This document shows positions 1 to 8,062 of a DNA stretch of 64,000 nt, piece after piece; the first letter of the stretch is position 1; every line of letters begins with the position of its first letter. The position numbers were made by a program, and so were the translations under genes. The notes under the pieces are model-generated. The model did not search any database. It was not told where the DNA came from and saw only the letters and a program-made list of their open reading frames with translations. Origin of the DNA: Pseudomonadales bacterium (GTDB lineage: Bacteria > Pseudomonadota > Gammaproteobacteria > Pseudomonadales > UBA7239); the NCBI GenBank assembly GCA_028280345.1, contig JANQLY010000004.1, positions 372,001-436,000 on the forward strand. The letters run 5' to 3'.

Positions 1-621
1 AAGATAGACTCTTTTGCGTACTAGAAAATCGCAGAGATCTGGTGTGAGGTGCATACCATGGGTAAAAAAGTCGATCAGAACTTCATAGTTGCTCAGTGTT
101 TCGATATGCTTTTTGAAATCGGGGTGAAGCGTTGGTTCTCCATAGCCAAATGCGTGTACAACGAGTGCATGTGACAGTAAGTCATGCATGCTACTGGCGT
201 AAAAATCTACCGGCATAAGCCCTCGTTCGCGATAAATGATGTTGCTTTTTTGGTCAGGATTAAGTTCAGAGAAGGTGGGGCACATCGCACAGCGTAAGTC
301 ACAGATGTTGCTGAGTTCGAGAAAAATCTCAATAGGCCATTTTGGTGGTGTGCCGTTGTTGCAAAAATCTCTGAAGCTGGTTAGTGTCTGATGCTTATAG
401 GAGTGATGTAAGGAGATGTTCTTTTGTATGCCCAGCTTTTTGCAGAGGTTATAGTACAGGCGGTTCTTATGTCGAAAAATCCTGGTGCGATATTTATAGA
501 AATTTAACAGAAAAAGCTTTCGTATGCGCCACCAACTGTGAATGATAATCTCACGTATTTTATAATAGATATCTATTAATAATAGAACAACAGGCTTCAG
601 GATTCTTTTGATGGTATTCAT
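1..621 (-). CDS. Radical SAM domain protein (3' end outside window)
   Basis: An open frame starts at the ATG at 621 and runs leftwards off the window edge, giving 207 codons with no stop. The first ~100 residues are basic and rich in aromatic and hydrophobic residues. They are followed by ELSNICDLRCAMC, a Cx3Cx2C cluster at about C107, C111 and C114, which is the [4Fe-4S]/SAM-binding signature of radical SAM enzymes. Downstream, FGYGEPTLHPDF matches the GGEP-type SAM-binding segment (here GYGEP). The family cleaves SAM to a 5'-deoxyadenosyl radical; some members with this layout (SPASM-type) modify peptides or sugars. The C-terminal region that would show a SPASM or other auxiliary cluster is outside the window, so the substrate is unknown. 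It is divergent from the acyltransferase at 686, which suggests a surface-modification neighbourhood. Confidence 0.8.
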   Translation of the reverse strand, partial: MNTIKRILKPVVLLLIDIYYKIREIIIHSWWRIRKLFLLNFYKYRTRIFRHKNRLYYNLCKKLGIQKNISLHHSYKHQTLTSFRDFCNNGTPPKWPIEIFLELSNICDLRCAMCPTFSELNPDQKSNIIYRERGLMPVDFYASSMHDLLSHALVVHAFGYGEPTLHPDFKKHIETLSNYEVLIDFFTHGMHLTPDLCDFLVRKRVYL

Positions 622-685
622 TTTATGTGTGTTTTTATTATAAAATGTCCTTAAATAAAAAATTAACAATTTGTCCGCTAATTTA

Positions 686-1768
686 ATGATAGCGAATATT
701 CAATTATTTCGATTTTGTTCTGCGTTGTTAGTAGTTTTCTATCATATGGCAGGATATTACGAGAATGCAGGTGGAAACGCAAATGTCGCAGCGCTGATTA
801 ATAGTGCAGGTTTTGCCGGTGTTGATTTTTTCTTTGTGATAAGCGGTTTTGTGATTTGGTATAGCACGGCAAATTTGCAAGATGTTAGAGAAAAGCTCAT
901 GTTTTTGCTAAAAAGGGTTGCTCGTGTTTATCTCGGTTATTGGCCATTTTTTCTGATGTTGTTAGCGCTGTTCTGGTTTCTTAATCAGGATAATCTGGGT
1001 AAATATAATGTATGGTTTTCTGCGTTTTTGGTACCCCAGCCGATCAAAACCAATTTGCACGCAATTTCCTGGACCTTGTTCTATGAGATGTATTTTTATC
1101 TATTGGTATTCTTTTTGTTGTTTTTGCCTAAACACTGGCGCCTTCCAGCTATGACAGTCATTACACTATCGTTTTGTCTAGGTAGCGTTGTATTAGATAG
1201 ATTATATGGTGCCTACAGTGAAGGGGGCTTTTTCACTATTAGTTTATATCTACGTTTTTTGGTGACACCATGGCTGTTAGAGTTTTTTTTAGGTTGTATT
1301 GTGGCTCATATCGTGATGCATCAATATGTATCTACAAGCTATAGATGGTTATTTATGATTGTAGGTCTTGCTGTTTTTCTGATCGGACTCATGGTTAATA
1401 ACATGATATTGGATAATACGATGCAGTTGTATTATAACCATCATCTGCGCTTAACGTTGTTTGGTTTTTCCGGGGCATTGCTGATTCTCGGTATGTGTTT
1501 GTTTCAGGAAAATCAGAGTAACGCTGTACATAAAACAAAAATACTGCTGGGTGAGAGCACTTATAGCCTTTATCTATTTCACTGGATTGCTTTATTAGCG
1601 TTTGCCTGGACAGGCTTACAGAGAACAGTAATTGATGGGGCATTTTCGATAGAGCTAAGCTATGTGGTATTGTTTGCTGCGATAGTTGCCTATTCGATAG
1701 GGCATTCATACTATTTGGAAATGCCATTGTATAGGTTGGCTAGAAGAAAAATTCATCGTCTTTGGTAG
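686..1768 (+). CDS. Membrane acyltransferase, acyltransferase-3 (OafA-like) family
   Basis: A 360-residue polytopic membrane protein. The N-terminus reads IQLFRFCSALLVVFYHMAG, matching the family's RF...YH motif with the catalytic-type histidine. It is followed by GVDFFFVISGF, another family hallmark, and RVARVYLGYW, the RxxRxxPxYW-like segment. About ten hydrophobic segments follow. Members transfer acetyl or other acyl groups from the cytoplasm to sugars of O-antigen, exopolysaccharide or lipids. I take the ATG at 686; a TTG at 671 in the same frame is possible, and no clear Shine-Dalgarno (SD) is seen for either. The sequence around it is AT-rich compared with the housekeeping genes further right, which fits an accessory surface-polysaccharide region. 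The acceptor is not predictable. Confidence 0.85.
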   Translation: MIANIQLFRFCSALLVVFYHMAGYYENAGGNANVAALINSAGFAGVDFFFVISGFVIWYSTANLQDVREKLMFLLKRVARVYLGYWPFFLMLLALFWFLNQDNLGKYNVWFSAFLVPQPIKTNLHAISWTLFYEMYFYLLVFFLLFLPKHWRLPAMTVITLSFCLGSVVLDRLYGAYSEGGFFTISLYLRFLVTPWLLEFFLGCIVAHIVMHQYVSTSYRWLFMIVGLAVFLIGLMVNNMILDNTMQLYYNHHLRLTLFGFSGALLILGMCLFQENQSNAVHKTKILLGESTYSLYLFHWIALLAFAWTGLQRTVIDGAFSIELSYVVLFAAIVAYSIGHSYYLEMPLYRLARRKIHRLW

Positions 1769-1802
1769 CTGACGCTATAGAGTGAAGATCGAATGGGTAA
1801 AA

Positions 1803-4001
1803 CTATTTCTGGCTGTTGGTAAACTTTTCCCACCACGCTGCCGCCTGCTCATTTCCCCATGTATCTTCGCACTCGATCTTATTCAATTCATGTATGAGTG
1901 TGCGTATATTCACAGGGCGGTCTTCGGGCTTTTTCTGCATACAGCGGTAGATCAGGTCATCAAAGGCTTCCGGAATGTTGTCAGCATGGTCGGAAGGCCG
2001 TGGTACGACACCATTAATAATGAGTTCAAACAGTTCTTCATCTTCATTGGGTTCGAACAGGTTTCTGCCGGTTAATAGCTTGTAGGCAATAATGCCGAGT
2101 GCATAAATGTCGACGCGCCCATCGGCTTTTCCCGGTGAGAGGATGCGTTCCGGAGCCATGTAAAGCGGCGTGCCACTGAGCTCGGCCATGGAGGTTTGTT
2201 CGGCATCGCGATCGGCGGTATCTTTAACGAGGCCAAAGTCGAGTACTTTTACCACGCCGAACTCGCCGCCGCGCTGGCACACCATAATATTCAAGGGTTT
2301 GAGGTCGCGATGTATCAGGCCGCGATCGTGGGCTTCGCGCAGTGAGCCACAGATTTGTTTGAGCAAGAAAATACAGCGTGCCGGTGAGATAGTTTTCTCA
2401 AGTTGCTGCAATTTATCCAGAGTAATGCCGTCGATATATTCCATCGCATAGTAGAACTCGCCGTTTTCAGTGTGGCCGTAGTCATAGATTGCAATCGTGT
2501 TGGGGTGTGAAAGCTGGCTGGTGAGTACCACTTCCCGTTCAAAGCGTTGAATGCTGCTGCTATTGAGGGTGTCGGCGCGTAACATTTTCACGGCGGTGGG
2601 GCGTTTTAACAGTGCGTGCTCGGCGAGGTAGACATCACCCATGCCGCCGGCACCAAGTTTGTCTTTCAGGGTATACTGGCCAACTCTTTTTGCTTTGCCC
2701 ACTTCCTTGCGCAGTTGCACAACGGTGGAGCTGGATTTCAGGGTGGTGATAACAAAGATCAGTAGCACAAGAAACAGTATGGCAAACAGGGTACGCAGGT
2801 AGTTGAGTGGCCAGAACGCTTCTTCAGCATCCACTTCTATAGCGATACCCCATTGATATTCTGGCAGCCAGCCCCAGGCTCCAATTACAGGTACGCCGCG
2901 GTAATCGTTGTAAGGTTCCATAAGAATGCCCTGGCTGGAGGCTGTGAGGTCGCTGGCTAGAGCGGTAGCCACAAGGTGGGTAAACGGCTGTTGTATTGCT
3001 TCTGTGTTTGGCTGGTAGCCTTTTGTCAGGTCGCCACCGGGATCGCGCAGCTGGATGGTAAGCATGGAACGGGATTCAGCTGTGTTTTCAAGTAGCCCAA
3101 TGGCGCGCAACTCATCGTTAAAGCGGCTTTCCGAGAGCATTAAGCCAGAGGCATTAAATGCATAGGTTTCACCGGAATCCCCCATGCGACTGATGCGCAG
3201 AATATCAGTGAATGTTGCATCGCCAAAATAGCTCATGGTTAACACCGCAACGGGTTCTCCGCGGTGGTTATTAATCAGATGTGAGAACCCGATGAGCGGT
3301 TTTTGTAAGGTGTCAGCAGCGCCGCCATGCAACCAGGTGCCAGGCATATCAGGGCCGGCGATCAGAGGTTGTCCGGCAGTAAAGACTTCTGCGAGATGGG
3401 CGACGCCTTTGGGGGAAAGGCGCTTGCCGAGATTGGAAAGTTTGCTGGAGGCGAGTATCAGACCGGTTCGGTCAGATACGGTGTAGCCAGCGCCGTTATG
3501 GCGCTCAACAAATTTTTTTAATGTGTCATTAAGTTCTTGCCAGGCAGATTGTAGTGGCAAATTCGAAGCAGCGGCATCGCCATTGTAAATTACGCTACGT
3601 ACGAGGCTATCTGTTGAAGTTTGCACGGTTTCATCTTCTGCCCAGATGGCGACGTTGTTTTTCCGCTCATCGACCCAGATTTGCAATGCGAGCACATCTG
3701 CATGTAACAGGGCTTGCAGTTGTTTGGCGTGAATGTCCTTAAGAGCGTTGGAAAGGGCGCTGTGAATCCACCAGCCAAGTCCACATAAAAATACGAACAG
3801 TAAAAATAATACGCAAAGTTGTTTATGGCGGGTGCCGTAAAAACGCTCCCACAAGCGGCCCATGGTAAAGCTGCGTGATAAGCGGTAGGTAAACTTTAAG
3901 CGGTGTTTCTCTGTCGTGTTCTCATGGGCAGAAACGGGAGGTCCCGACAGGGGTTCGGTAAGAGGCAATGTTTTGTCGTCGGGGCTGTGGTGCTCAGTCA
4001 T
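1803..4001 (-). CDS. Transmembrane Ser/Thr protein kinase with periplasmic dCache-like sensor
   Basis: 732 residues in four parts: a ~60-residue cytoplasmic N-tail, TM1 (about 61-82), a ~320-residue periplasmic region ending in the dCache-like segment EYQWGIAIEVDAEEAF, and TM2 (about 403-422) followed by a complete Hanks-type kinase domain (about 442-710). Catalytic elements are present: glycine loop GAGGMGDVY, AVK lysine K472, HRDLKPLN (D566), DFG (D588) and MAPE. It should phosphorylate Ser/Thr on cytoplasmic targets in response to an extracytoplasmic small ligand. In most bacterial kinases the extracellular part is C-terminal (PASTA), so this histidine-kinase-like order is uncommon. The start at 4001 is chosen over an upstream in-frame ATG at 4046 because AAAGGAC lies just upstream. 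No cognate phosphatase gene is adjacent. Confidence 0.9.
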   Translation of the reverse strand: MTEHHSPDDKTLPLTEPLSGPPVSAHENTTEKHRLKFTYRLSRSFTMGRLWERFYGTRHKQLCVLFLLFVFLCGLGWWIHSALSNALKDIHAKQLQALLHADVLALQIWVDERKNNVAIWAEDETVQTSTDSLVRSVIYNGDAAASNLPLQSAWQELNDTLKKFVERHNGAGYTVSDRTGLILASSKLSNLGKRLSPKGVAHLAEVFTAGQPLIAGPDMPGTWLHGGAADTLQKPLIGFSHLINNHRGEPVAVLTMSYFGDATFTDILRISRMGDSGETYAFNASGLMLSESRFNDELRAIGLLENTAESRSMLTIQLRDPGGDLTKGYQPNTEAIQQPFTHLVATALASDLTASSQGILMEPYNDYRGVPVIGAWGWLPEYQWGIAIEVDAEEAFWPLNYLRTLFAILFLVLLIFVITTLKSSSTVVQLRKEVGKAKRVGQYTLKDKLGAGGMGDVYLAEHALLKRPTAVKMLRADTLNSSSIQRFEREVVLTSQLSHPNTIAIYDYGHTENGEFYYAMEYIDGITLDKLQQLEKTISPARCIFLLKQICGSLREAHDRGLIHRDLKPLNIMVCQRGGEFGVVKVLDFGLVKDTADRDAEQTSMAELSGTPLYMAPERILSPGKADGRVDIYALGIIAYKLLTGRNLFEPNEDEELFELIINGVVPRPSDHADNIPEAFDDLIYRCMQKKPEDRPVNIRTLIHELNKIECEDTWGNEQAAAWWEKFTNSQK

Positions 4002-4139
4002 AGACGTCCTTTGCCGTAGTGGAGTGGTTTGACAGCATAGTATCACTATAGCTTATCCAGGTATCAACCGTACAAATTTTGCTGTCTTGGTATGGTTTTT
4101 GTAAAGTGGCAGGCGGTAAAGAAAATAGGGGGGTATGTT

Positions 4140-4430
4140 GTGATTCTTGAAGTGGCCATTCTGGATGTGAAATCCGGAAAAGAAAAAGATTTTGAGTTGG
4201 TCTTTGCCAGGGCGCAGCAGATTATTGCAGGCATGGACGGCTATATTTCTCATCAGTTGCAACGCTGCCTTGAAAAAGCCGGGCGTTATATCCTGCTGGT
4301 TAACTGGCAAACGCTTGAGGATCATACACAGGGATTCAGGCAGTCAGCGGAGTACCAGCAATGGAAAGCCTTGTTGCACCATTTTTATGAACCTTTTCCT
4401 GAAGTGGAGCATTACGAGTTGGTGTACTAA
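4140..4430 (+). CDS. Antibiotic biosynthesis monooxygenase (ABM) domain protein
   Basis: A 96-residue single-domain protein of the dimeric alpha+beta barrel type. It begins ILEVAILDVKSGKEKDFE, then GMDGYISHQLQRCLE, YILLVNWQTLEDHTQGFRQS and ends VEHYELVY, the usual ABM strand-helix pattern with the conserved W and H. Family members are small cofactor-free oxygenases or heme-degrading enzymes, and many are of unknown substrate. The GTG start at 4140 is preferred because a G-rich SD (4128-4133) lies 6 nt upstream. An earlier in-frame ATG at 4092 would add 16 residues not seen in the family. It is divergent from the kinase gene. Confidence 0.75.
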   Translation: MILEVAILDVKSGKEKDFELVFARAQQIIAGMDGYISHQLQRCLEKAGRYILLVNWQTLEDHTQGFRQSAEYQQWKALLHHFYEPFPEVEHYELVY

Positions 4431-4448
4431 TAAGTTGGCCAGGTGATT

Positions 4449-4473
4449 AAACTGATCAGTTTGTGTTTATAAT
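4449..4473 (+). promoter_or_regulatory. Putative promoter with palindromic operator
   Basis: A perfect 14-bp palindrome (AAACTGATCAGTTT, 4449-4462) is followed 5 nt later by a perfect -10 hexamer TATAAT (4468-4473). The -35 region at the right distance (TGATTA/GATTAA) is weak. The palindrome therefore fills the spacer where a repressor would block polymerase. The gene served would be the small orphan at 4582. This is inferred from sequence alone. Confidence 0.4.
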
Positions 4474-4581
4474 GCGGGCCAGGGTGCCGCATACAGAAGA
4501 TACAGGAAATGGCACCTTGAGGATTTACCGTTTTGGTATTGCTGTTTTTATAGCTAAAGGAAAACTAAAGGAGGAGCCCCT

Positions 4582-4887
4582 ATGGGACAAGCAGTTGTTA
4601 AAGGTTACATGCTACAGGCGCGACCGGATGGTCGCGCATTCTATGACAGAAATCGCCCGCGCTTTTATTTTTATATTGAAGGTGTTGCCAAAGACGATTT
4701 GGGTAATATGCCGTATTTGAGAATTTATGATCCCGGTGATCTGGCGTTAATCAAGGCAACGCTTGCGGCGGGTGATGTGACGGTTTATTGGGAAGGCAGT
4801 AATTTGCTCGTAACCAAAATTGAAGGACGCAATGATGATATGGGCTCTATTCAGGATGCCATACTGACGGCGGCTATGGAGCTCTAG
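4582..4887 (+). CDS. Small conserved-looking protein of unknown function
   Basis: 101 residues, no signal peptide and no membrane segment. I do not recognise the family. It starts MGQAVVKGYMLQARPDGRAFYDRNRPRFYFYIEGVA and contains a strand-rich middle (LRIYDPGDLALIKATLAAGDVTVYWEGSNLLVTKIEG by pieces), so it is probably a small beta-rich soluble domain. Translation signals are strong: AAAGGAGGAG stands 7 nt before the ATG. It has its own likely promoter at 4449-4473 and is closed by a bidirectional terminator at 4938-4968, so it is probably a single-gene unit that is expressed well. Confidence 0.75.
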   Translation: MGQAVVKGYMLQARPDGRAFYDRNRPRFYFYIEGVAKDDLGNMPYLRIYDPGDLALIKATLAAGDVTVYWEGSNLLVTKIEGRNDDMGSIQDAILTAAMEL

Positions 4888-4937
4888 TGCCTTGGTAAAG
4901 ATTCTTCGGTTTCAGGGCATCATAGAAGTGTAGAAGT

Positions 4938-4968
4938 AAAAAGGGGAGTCAGGTTGGCTCCCCTTTTT
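4938..4968. terminator. Bidirectional rho-independent terminator
   Basis: An 11-bp perfect stem AAAAAGGGGAG / CTCCCCTTTTT with a 9-nt loop, T-tract on both strands. It lies between the convergent orphan gene (4582) and the AI-2E family gene, whose stop codon (4949-4951) sits in the loop. Confidence 0.9.
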
Positions 4969-6040
4969 CACTATGAGACGAATCCTCGGGTAATTCTGCC
5001 TCATCCAACCATGCGATAAATAATTGGTAGGTTAAGGCGAGTACGACAGCACCGGTGAATAGCCCAATAATACCTGACGTTAACATACCGCCGATGGCTC
5101 CGATCAAGATCACCAAGGTAGGTAATTCAACACCACGCCCTAACAATAGCGGTTTTAATACGGCGTCGCTCCCGCTAATAATCAGGCAATAAATCAAAAA
5201 CAAAGTAGCGATCCAGCCGGGTTCTACGGAATAAACATAAACCGCTACCGGGCCGAGTATCAAAATGGGTGGCAGTTGCATAACACCAAGCAATAGCACC
5301 AGCAGCGCCCAGAGGCCTATTCCTGGCACACCGAGCAGGGCCATACCAATAGTAGCCATCAGTGCCTGAATAGTTGCGGTGCCGAGAACTCCTTTTATAA
5401 CACTTTGGATAATTGCTGCGGTTGTATTAACGAGCCCTTCACCGCGTTCACCCATCAGGCGTTTGCTGAATTTATACAAAACACGGCTTGCGGCATCGGC
5501 ATGGTGTAACAACACACCGGAAATGAGTATGGAAACAATAAAAATTAATACGGTTTTGGCGGTCAGCGCTGCGGCTGAAAATAAATTGCTGCTCAGTGTT
5601 GCTACCATTTCCTGATTTTTTTCAAATAAACTGTTGGCATCAGTAGAGAGATTGTTCCACAGCTGGGCAATCTGGTTGCCAATCAAAGGAAGTTCGCTAA
5701 CTTTATCGGGCGGACCGGGAATTTCAAAACTACCGTCGGCAAATCTCTCTGCAAGTACCTGAGTGGTTAGGTAAAGTGACTCGGCAAGCAGGTATACCGG
5801 GGCAATGAGCACTAACAACAGAGAGAGTGTAAGTATAATCGCTGAATATTTTTGCTTGTTGCCTAGCTTTGGAGTCAGTTTTTTGTGTAACGGGAATAAT
5901 GCGGTTGCGATAATCGCTGCCCACAACACAACCACCATAAACGGTTCGATAATTCTCAGGCTGCTATAAAGTAGAAAAAACAGTAGCGCGAGTTTAATCG
6001 CACTCTGTAAAAAATCGCGCTGAAATGCACTATTCTCCAT
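4949..6040 (-). CDS. AI-2E family transporter (PerM/UPF0118)
   Basis: 363 residues with about seven to eight hydrophobic segments. N-terminal LALLFFLLYSSLRIIEPFMVVVLWAAIIATALFPLHKKL is typical, and the C-terminal part has the family motif region GVPGIGLWALLVLLLGVMQLPP and LLLGRGVELPTLVILIGAIGG. The family includes the E. coli AI-2 exporter TqsA/YdgG and Na+/H+ antiporter-like PerM proteins; the cargo of this one is not determined. The ATG at 6040 is preferred (GGGGG 5-9 nt upstream) over a TTG at 6067. The gene ends inside the bidirectional terminator shared with its convergent neighbour. Confidence 0.9.
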   Translation of the reverse strand: MENSAFQRDFLQSAIKLALLFFLLYSSLRIIEPFMVVVLWAAIIATALFPLHKKLTPKLGNKQKYSAIILTLSLLLVLIAPVYLLAESLYLTTQVLAERFADGSFEIPGPPDKVSELPLIGNQIAQLWNNLSTDANSLFEKNQEMVATLSSNLFSAAALTAKTVLIFIVSILISGVLLHHADAASRVLYKFSKRLMGERGEGLVNTTAAIIQSVIKGVLGTATIQALMATIGMALLGVPGIGLWALLVLLLGVMQLPPILILGPVAVYVYSVEPGWIATLFLIYCLIISGSDAVLKPLLLGRGVELPTLVILIGAIGGMLTSGIIGLFTGAVVLALTYQLFIAWLDEAELPEDSSHSEKGEPT

Positions 6041-6136
6041 GAATACCCCCAAAAAAGCAGCAAGCAATGACAGGTGTACGCTTGCGATGGGCTCAAATTA
6101 ACAGGTTGTAAGCCTCGATACCAGTGCAGCTCTCTA

Positions 6137-6643
6137 TTATTGGTTTGCTGATTGTTTGAAGGCTTCAACTCCGGGGGGTAGTACGGCGGCCTCATAAATC
6201 AGGATCGGTTCGGCAAGCACAAAGAAGTCATCGAAATTCATGCTGATAATTTCTGTCCAGTTACCCGCATTAAATGAAATGGGCTCGTCCTGATGAAAGG
6301 TGTCACACATATATAGCGGCACTCCCCACATCTCTCCGAAGGGTGGCATGGCTCCGGGTTCGCATTCCGGGAATTCTCGTTGAAATTCATCTTCCGGTGC
6401 GAGTTCAACGAGGAAGGCACCGAGTTCGTAGGCCATGACTTCGAGATCAATATGGTAGTGGGCGGGTAATAATAGCAGGGCTAGTTCACCGTCGACCCGC
6501 AGGGCAATGACCTTGCCCATATTGATACCGGGCGTGTGGGTGAGATGGGCGATCTGCTGAGCGCTGTGGGCCTCCGGATGGGGGGTCACAGTATAGCGCG
6601 CATGGTGGTTGGCAAGATATTCTTGTACGGCTTGAGCAGGCAT
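6137..6643 (-). CDS. YbaK/aminoacyl-tRNA deacylase domain protein
   Basis: 168 residues covering a single YbaK/ProRS-INS-type domain: AVQEYLANHHARYTVTPHPEAHSAQQIAH at the N-terminus, GKVIALRVDGELALLLLPAHYHIDLE in the core (lysine of the GK motif is the conserved catalytic-type lysine), then FPECEPGAMPPFGEMWGVPLYMC, the GxxPPFG-like loop. These proteins hydrolyse mischarged aminoacyl-tRNAs in trans. Here the domain has an extended C-terminus after the usual end. The ATG at 6643 has GGGAGGT 6 nt upstream. It is divergent from the P450 gene, with 187 bp between them. Confidence 0.85.
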   Translation of the reverse strand: MPAQAVQEYLANHHARYTVTPHPEAHSAQQIAHLTHTPGINMGKVIALRVDGELALLLLPAHYHIDLEVMAYELGAFLVELAPEDEFQREFPECEPGAMPPFGEMWGVPLYMCDTFHQDEPISFNAGNWTEIISMNFDDFFVLAEPILIYEAAVLPPGVEAFKQSANQ

Positions 6644-6830
6644 AACGACCTCCCGATAATGATTTCGGTTAACAAGGTATGTTGCAGATTTCAGTATAGT
6701 GCAGGTATGCCGATAGCCAGTGATTTTGATAGGCCAATTATTTATAACGCCACAAAGTACAATTGCTTTCCAGGCTAAACACAGCAATACTTTGAGCCGA
6801 TTTTTAGCAGAGTTCCCGGAAGCGTATGCC

Positions 6831-8033
6831 ATGACCCAATTTGTGCCACTGGATGTCTCGATCTTTGACAGATCTTTTACCCTGGACCCTTTTCAGTACC
6901 TCAAACCGCTGTATGCGGAAAAAGACGTGCTTGGCTTTAGCTCGGAGGGCATGAATTTCTGCTTTCGTTTTGAGGATTGCAAGGATTTGATCGGAGCCCA
7001 TACCCATGTGGCCCGGGAGCCCGCTACAACAGAGGAAACAGAAGCCGAGTTTCGTGAATTTGCCAGACGCTACCCGAATCGCGCCTGGCATTTTCAATAC
7101 TCATTAACAGATATTAAAACCAAGGTTATTCTTAATCGCTATCTTGCCGATTTGCTCGATAAAATTGTGCTTGAAGATGCTGCTCCGGTATTTGGTGTGC
7201 TCGGTGAGCCTGGACAGCACAATGACTATCTCGATGTTGTCAGATTGTTACCGATGCGATTGTTGCTCAGCGCATGGGGCTTCGAGTTTGATGCGGCACA
7301 ATTGGAAAAACTTTATGACGCGAGTGTGGCACTGGTGAAATCTTTTGATAACTATGACAATGAGGCATTGATTGCCGAGGGAGAGGAAGGTATCGCTTAT
7401 AACCGTGCTTATATGGTCGAACAGTTTGAGACTGCGAACCCCGGAACCCTGTTACACGATTTTGTCAAAGAGTCTCGTGAGTCCGGTATCTCGGACGATC
7501 ACAGTATTGCCACAATGCTGACCTTTATGCAGGCGACACCGAATACAATTAGTGTCTCGACGGCCTTCATGCTGCGTAACATCCTGCGTTTTCGCGATGA
7601 GGTCAGGCCACTGCGGGAAACTCCATCTTTGATAGATGACAATGTGATTCTTGAGTTTTTGCGTCGTGACAATCATGTGAAAGCCCTGTCGCGTCAGATT
7701 CACTCATCTTTTGTGCTGCGCGGACGTGAAATGAATCCCGGTGATAGTCTGTACATCTTTTATCCTGGTATTAATCTCGATCCGACACACTGGAAAAATC
7801 CGCTTGCCCTGGATTTTCAGCGTGAGTTTACGCGTGACAATCACAATGTTTTCGGTGGCTCGCGTTATGCCTGCATCGGCAGTCGTATCGCGCTGAAGTA
7901 TTTTGCAGCGATTTTGCCGGGTGTACTGGCCAACCTGCCTGAAAGCGCGCAAGTCATAGAAGATGAGCTGGAAGTTGACGGTGACTGGATTGCCGAGCGA
8001 GTGATTACCAAATTGCCAATTTTTGTGCCTTGA
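6831..8033 (+). CDS. Cytochrome P450
   Basis: 400 residues. The heme-ligand loop is FGGSRYACIGSRIALKYF with C348, a recognisable but divergent version of FGxGxHxCxG (Ser for the second Gly, Tyr for His). The K-helix ExxR is E275-x-x-R278 in ILEFLRRD. The I-helix segment TFMQATPNTISVS lacks the usual A/GGx(D/E)T(T/S) acid-alcohol pair, resembling the Asn-containing I-helix of CYP7/CYP8-like P450s. No membrane anchor, so it is soluble. It needs external redox partners, and no ferredoxin or reductase gene is adjacent. The start at 6831 has GGAAG upstream; an upstream in-frame ATG at 6720 lies within the divergent promoter region. Substrate unknown. Confidence 0.85.
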   Translation: MTQFVPLDVSIFDRSFTLDPFQYLKPLYAEKDVLGFSSEGMNFCFRFEDCKDLIGAHTHVAREPATTEETEAEFREFARRYPNRAWHFQYSLTDIKTKVILNRYLADLLDKIVLEDAAPVFGVLGEPGQHNDYLDVVRLLPMRLLLSAWGFEFDAAQLEKLYDASVALVKSFDNYDNEALIAEGEEGIAYNRAYMVEQFETANPGTLLHDFVKESRESGISDDHSIATMLTFMQATPNTISVSTAFMLRNILRFRDEVRPLRETPSLIDDNVILEFLRRDNHVKALSRQIHSSFVLRGREMNPGDSLYIFYPGINLDPTHWKNPLALDFQREFTRDNHNVFGGSRYACIGSRIALKYFAAILPGVLANLPESAQVIEDELEVDGDWIAERVITKLPIFVP

Positions 8034-8062
8034 GCCCTTTTGTACTGGTAGGGGTTCAGCGC

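Noticed and set aside
6720..6830. Longer P450 reading from the ATG at 6720
   Set aside because: It would use the divergent promoter region as coding sequence and adds 37 residues not seen in P450s; the ATG at 6831 has an SD.
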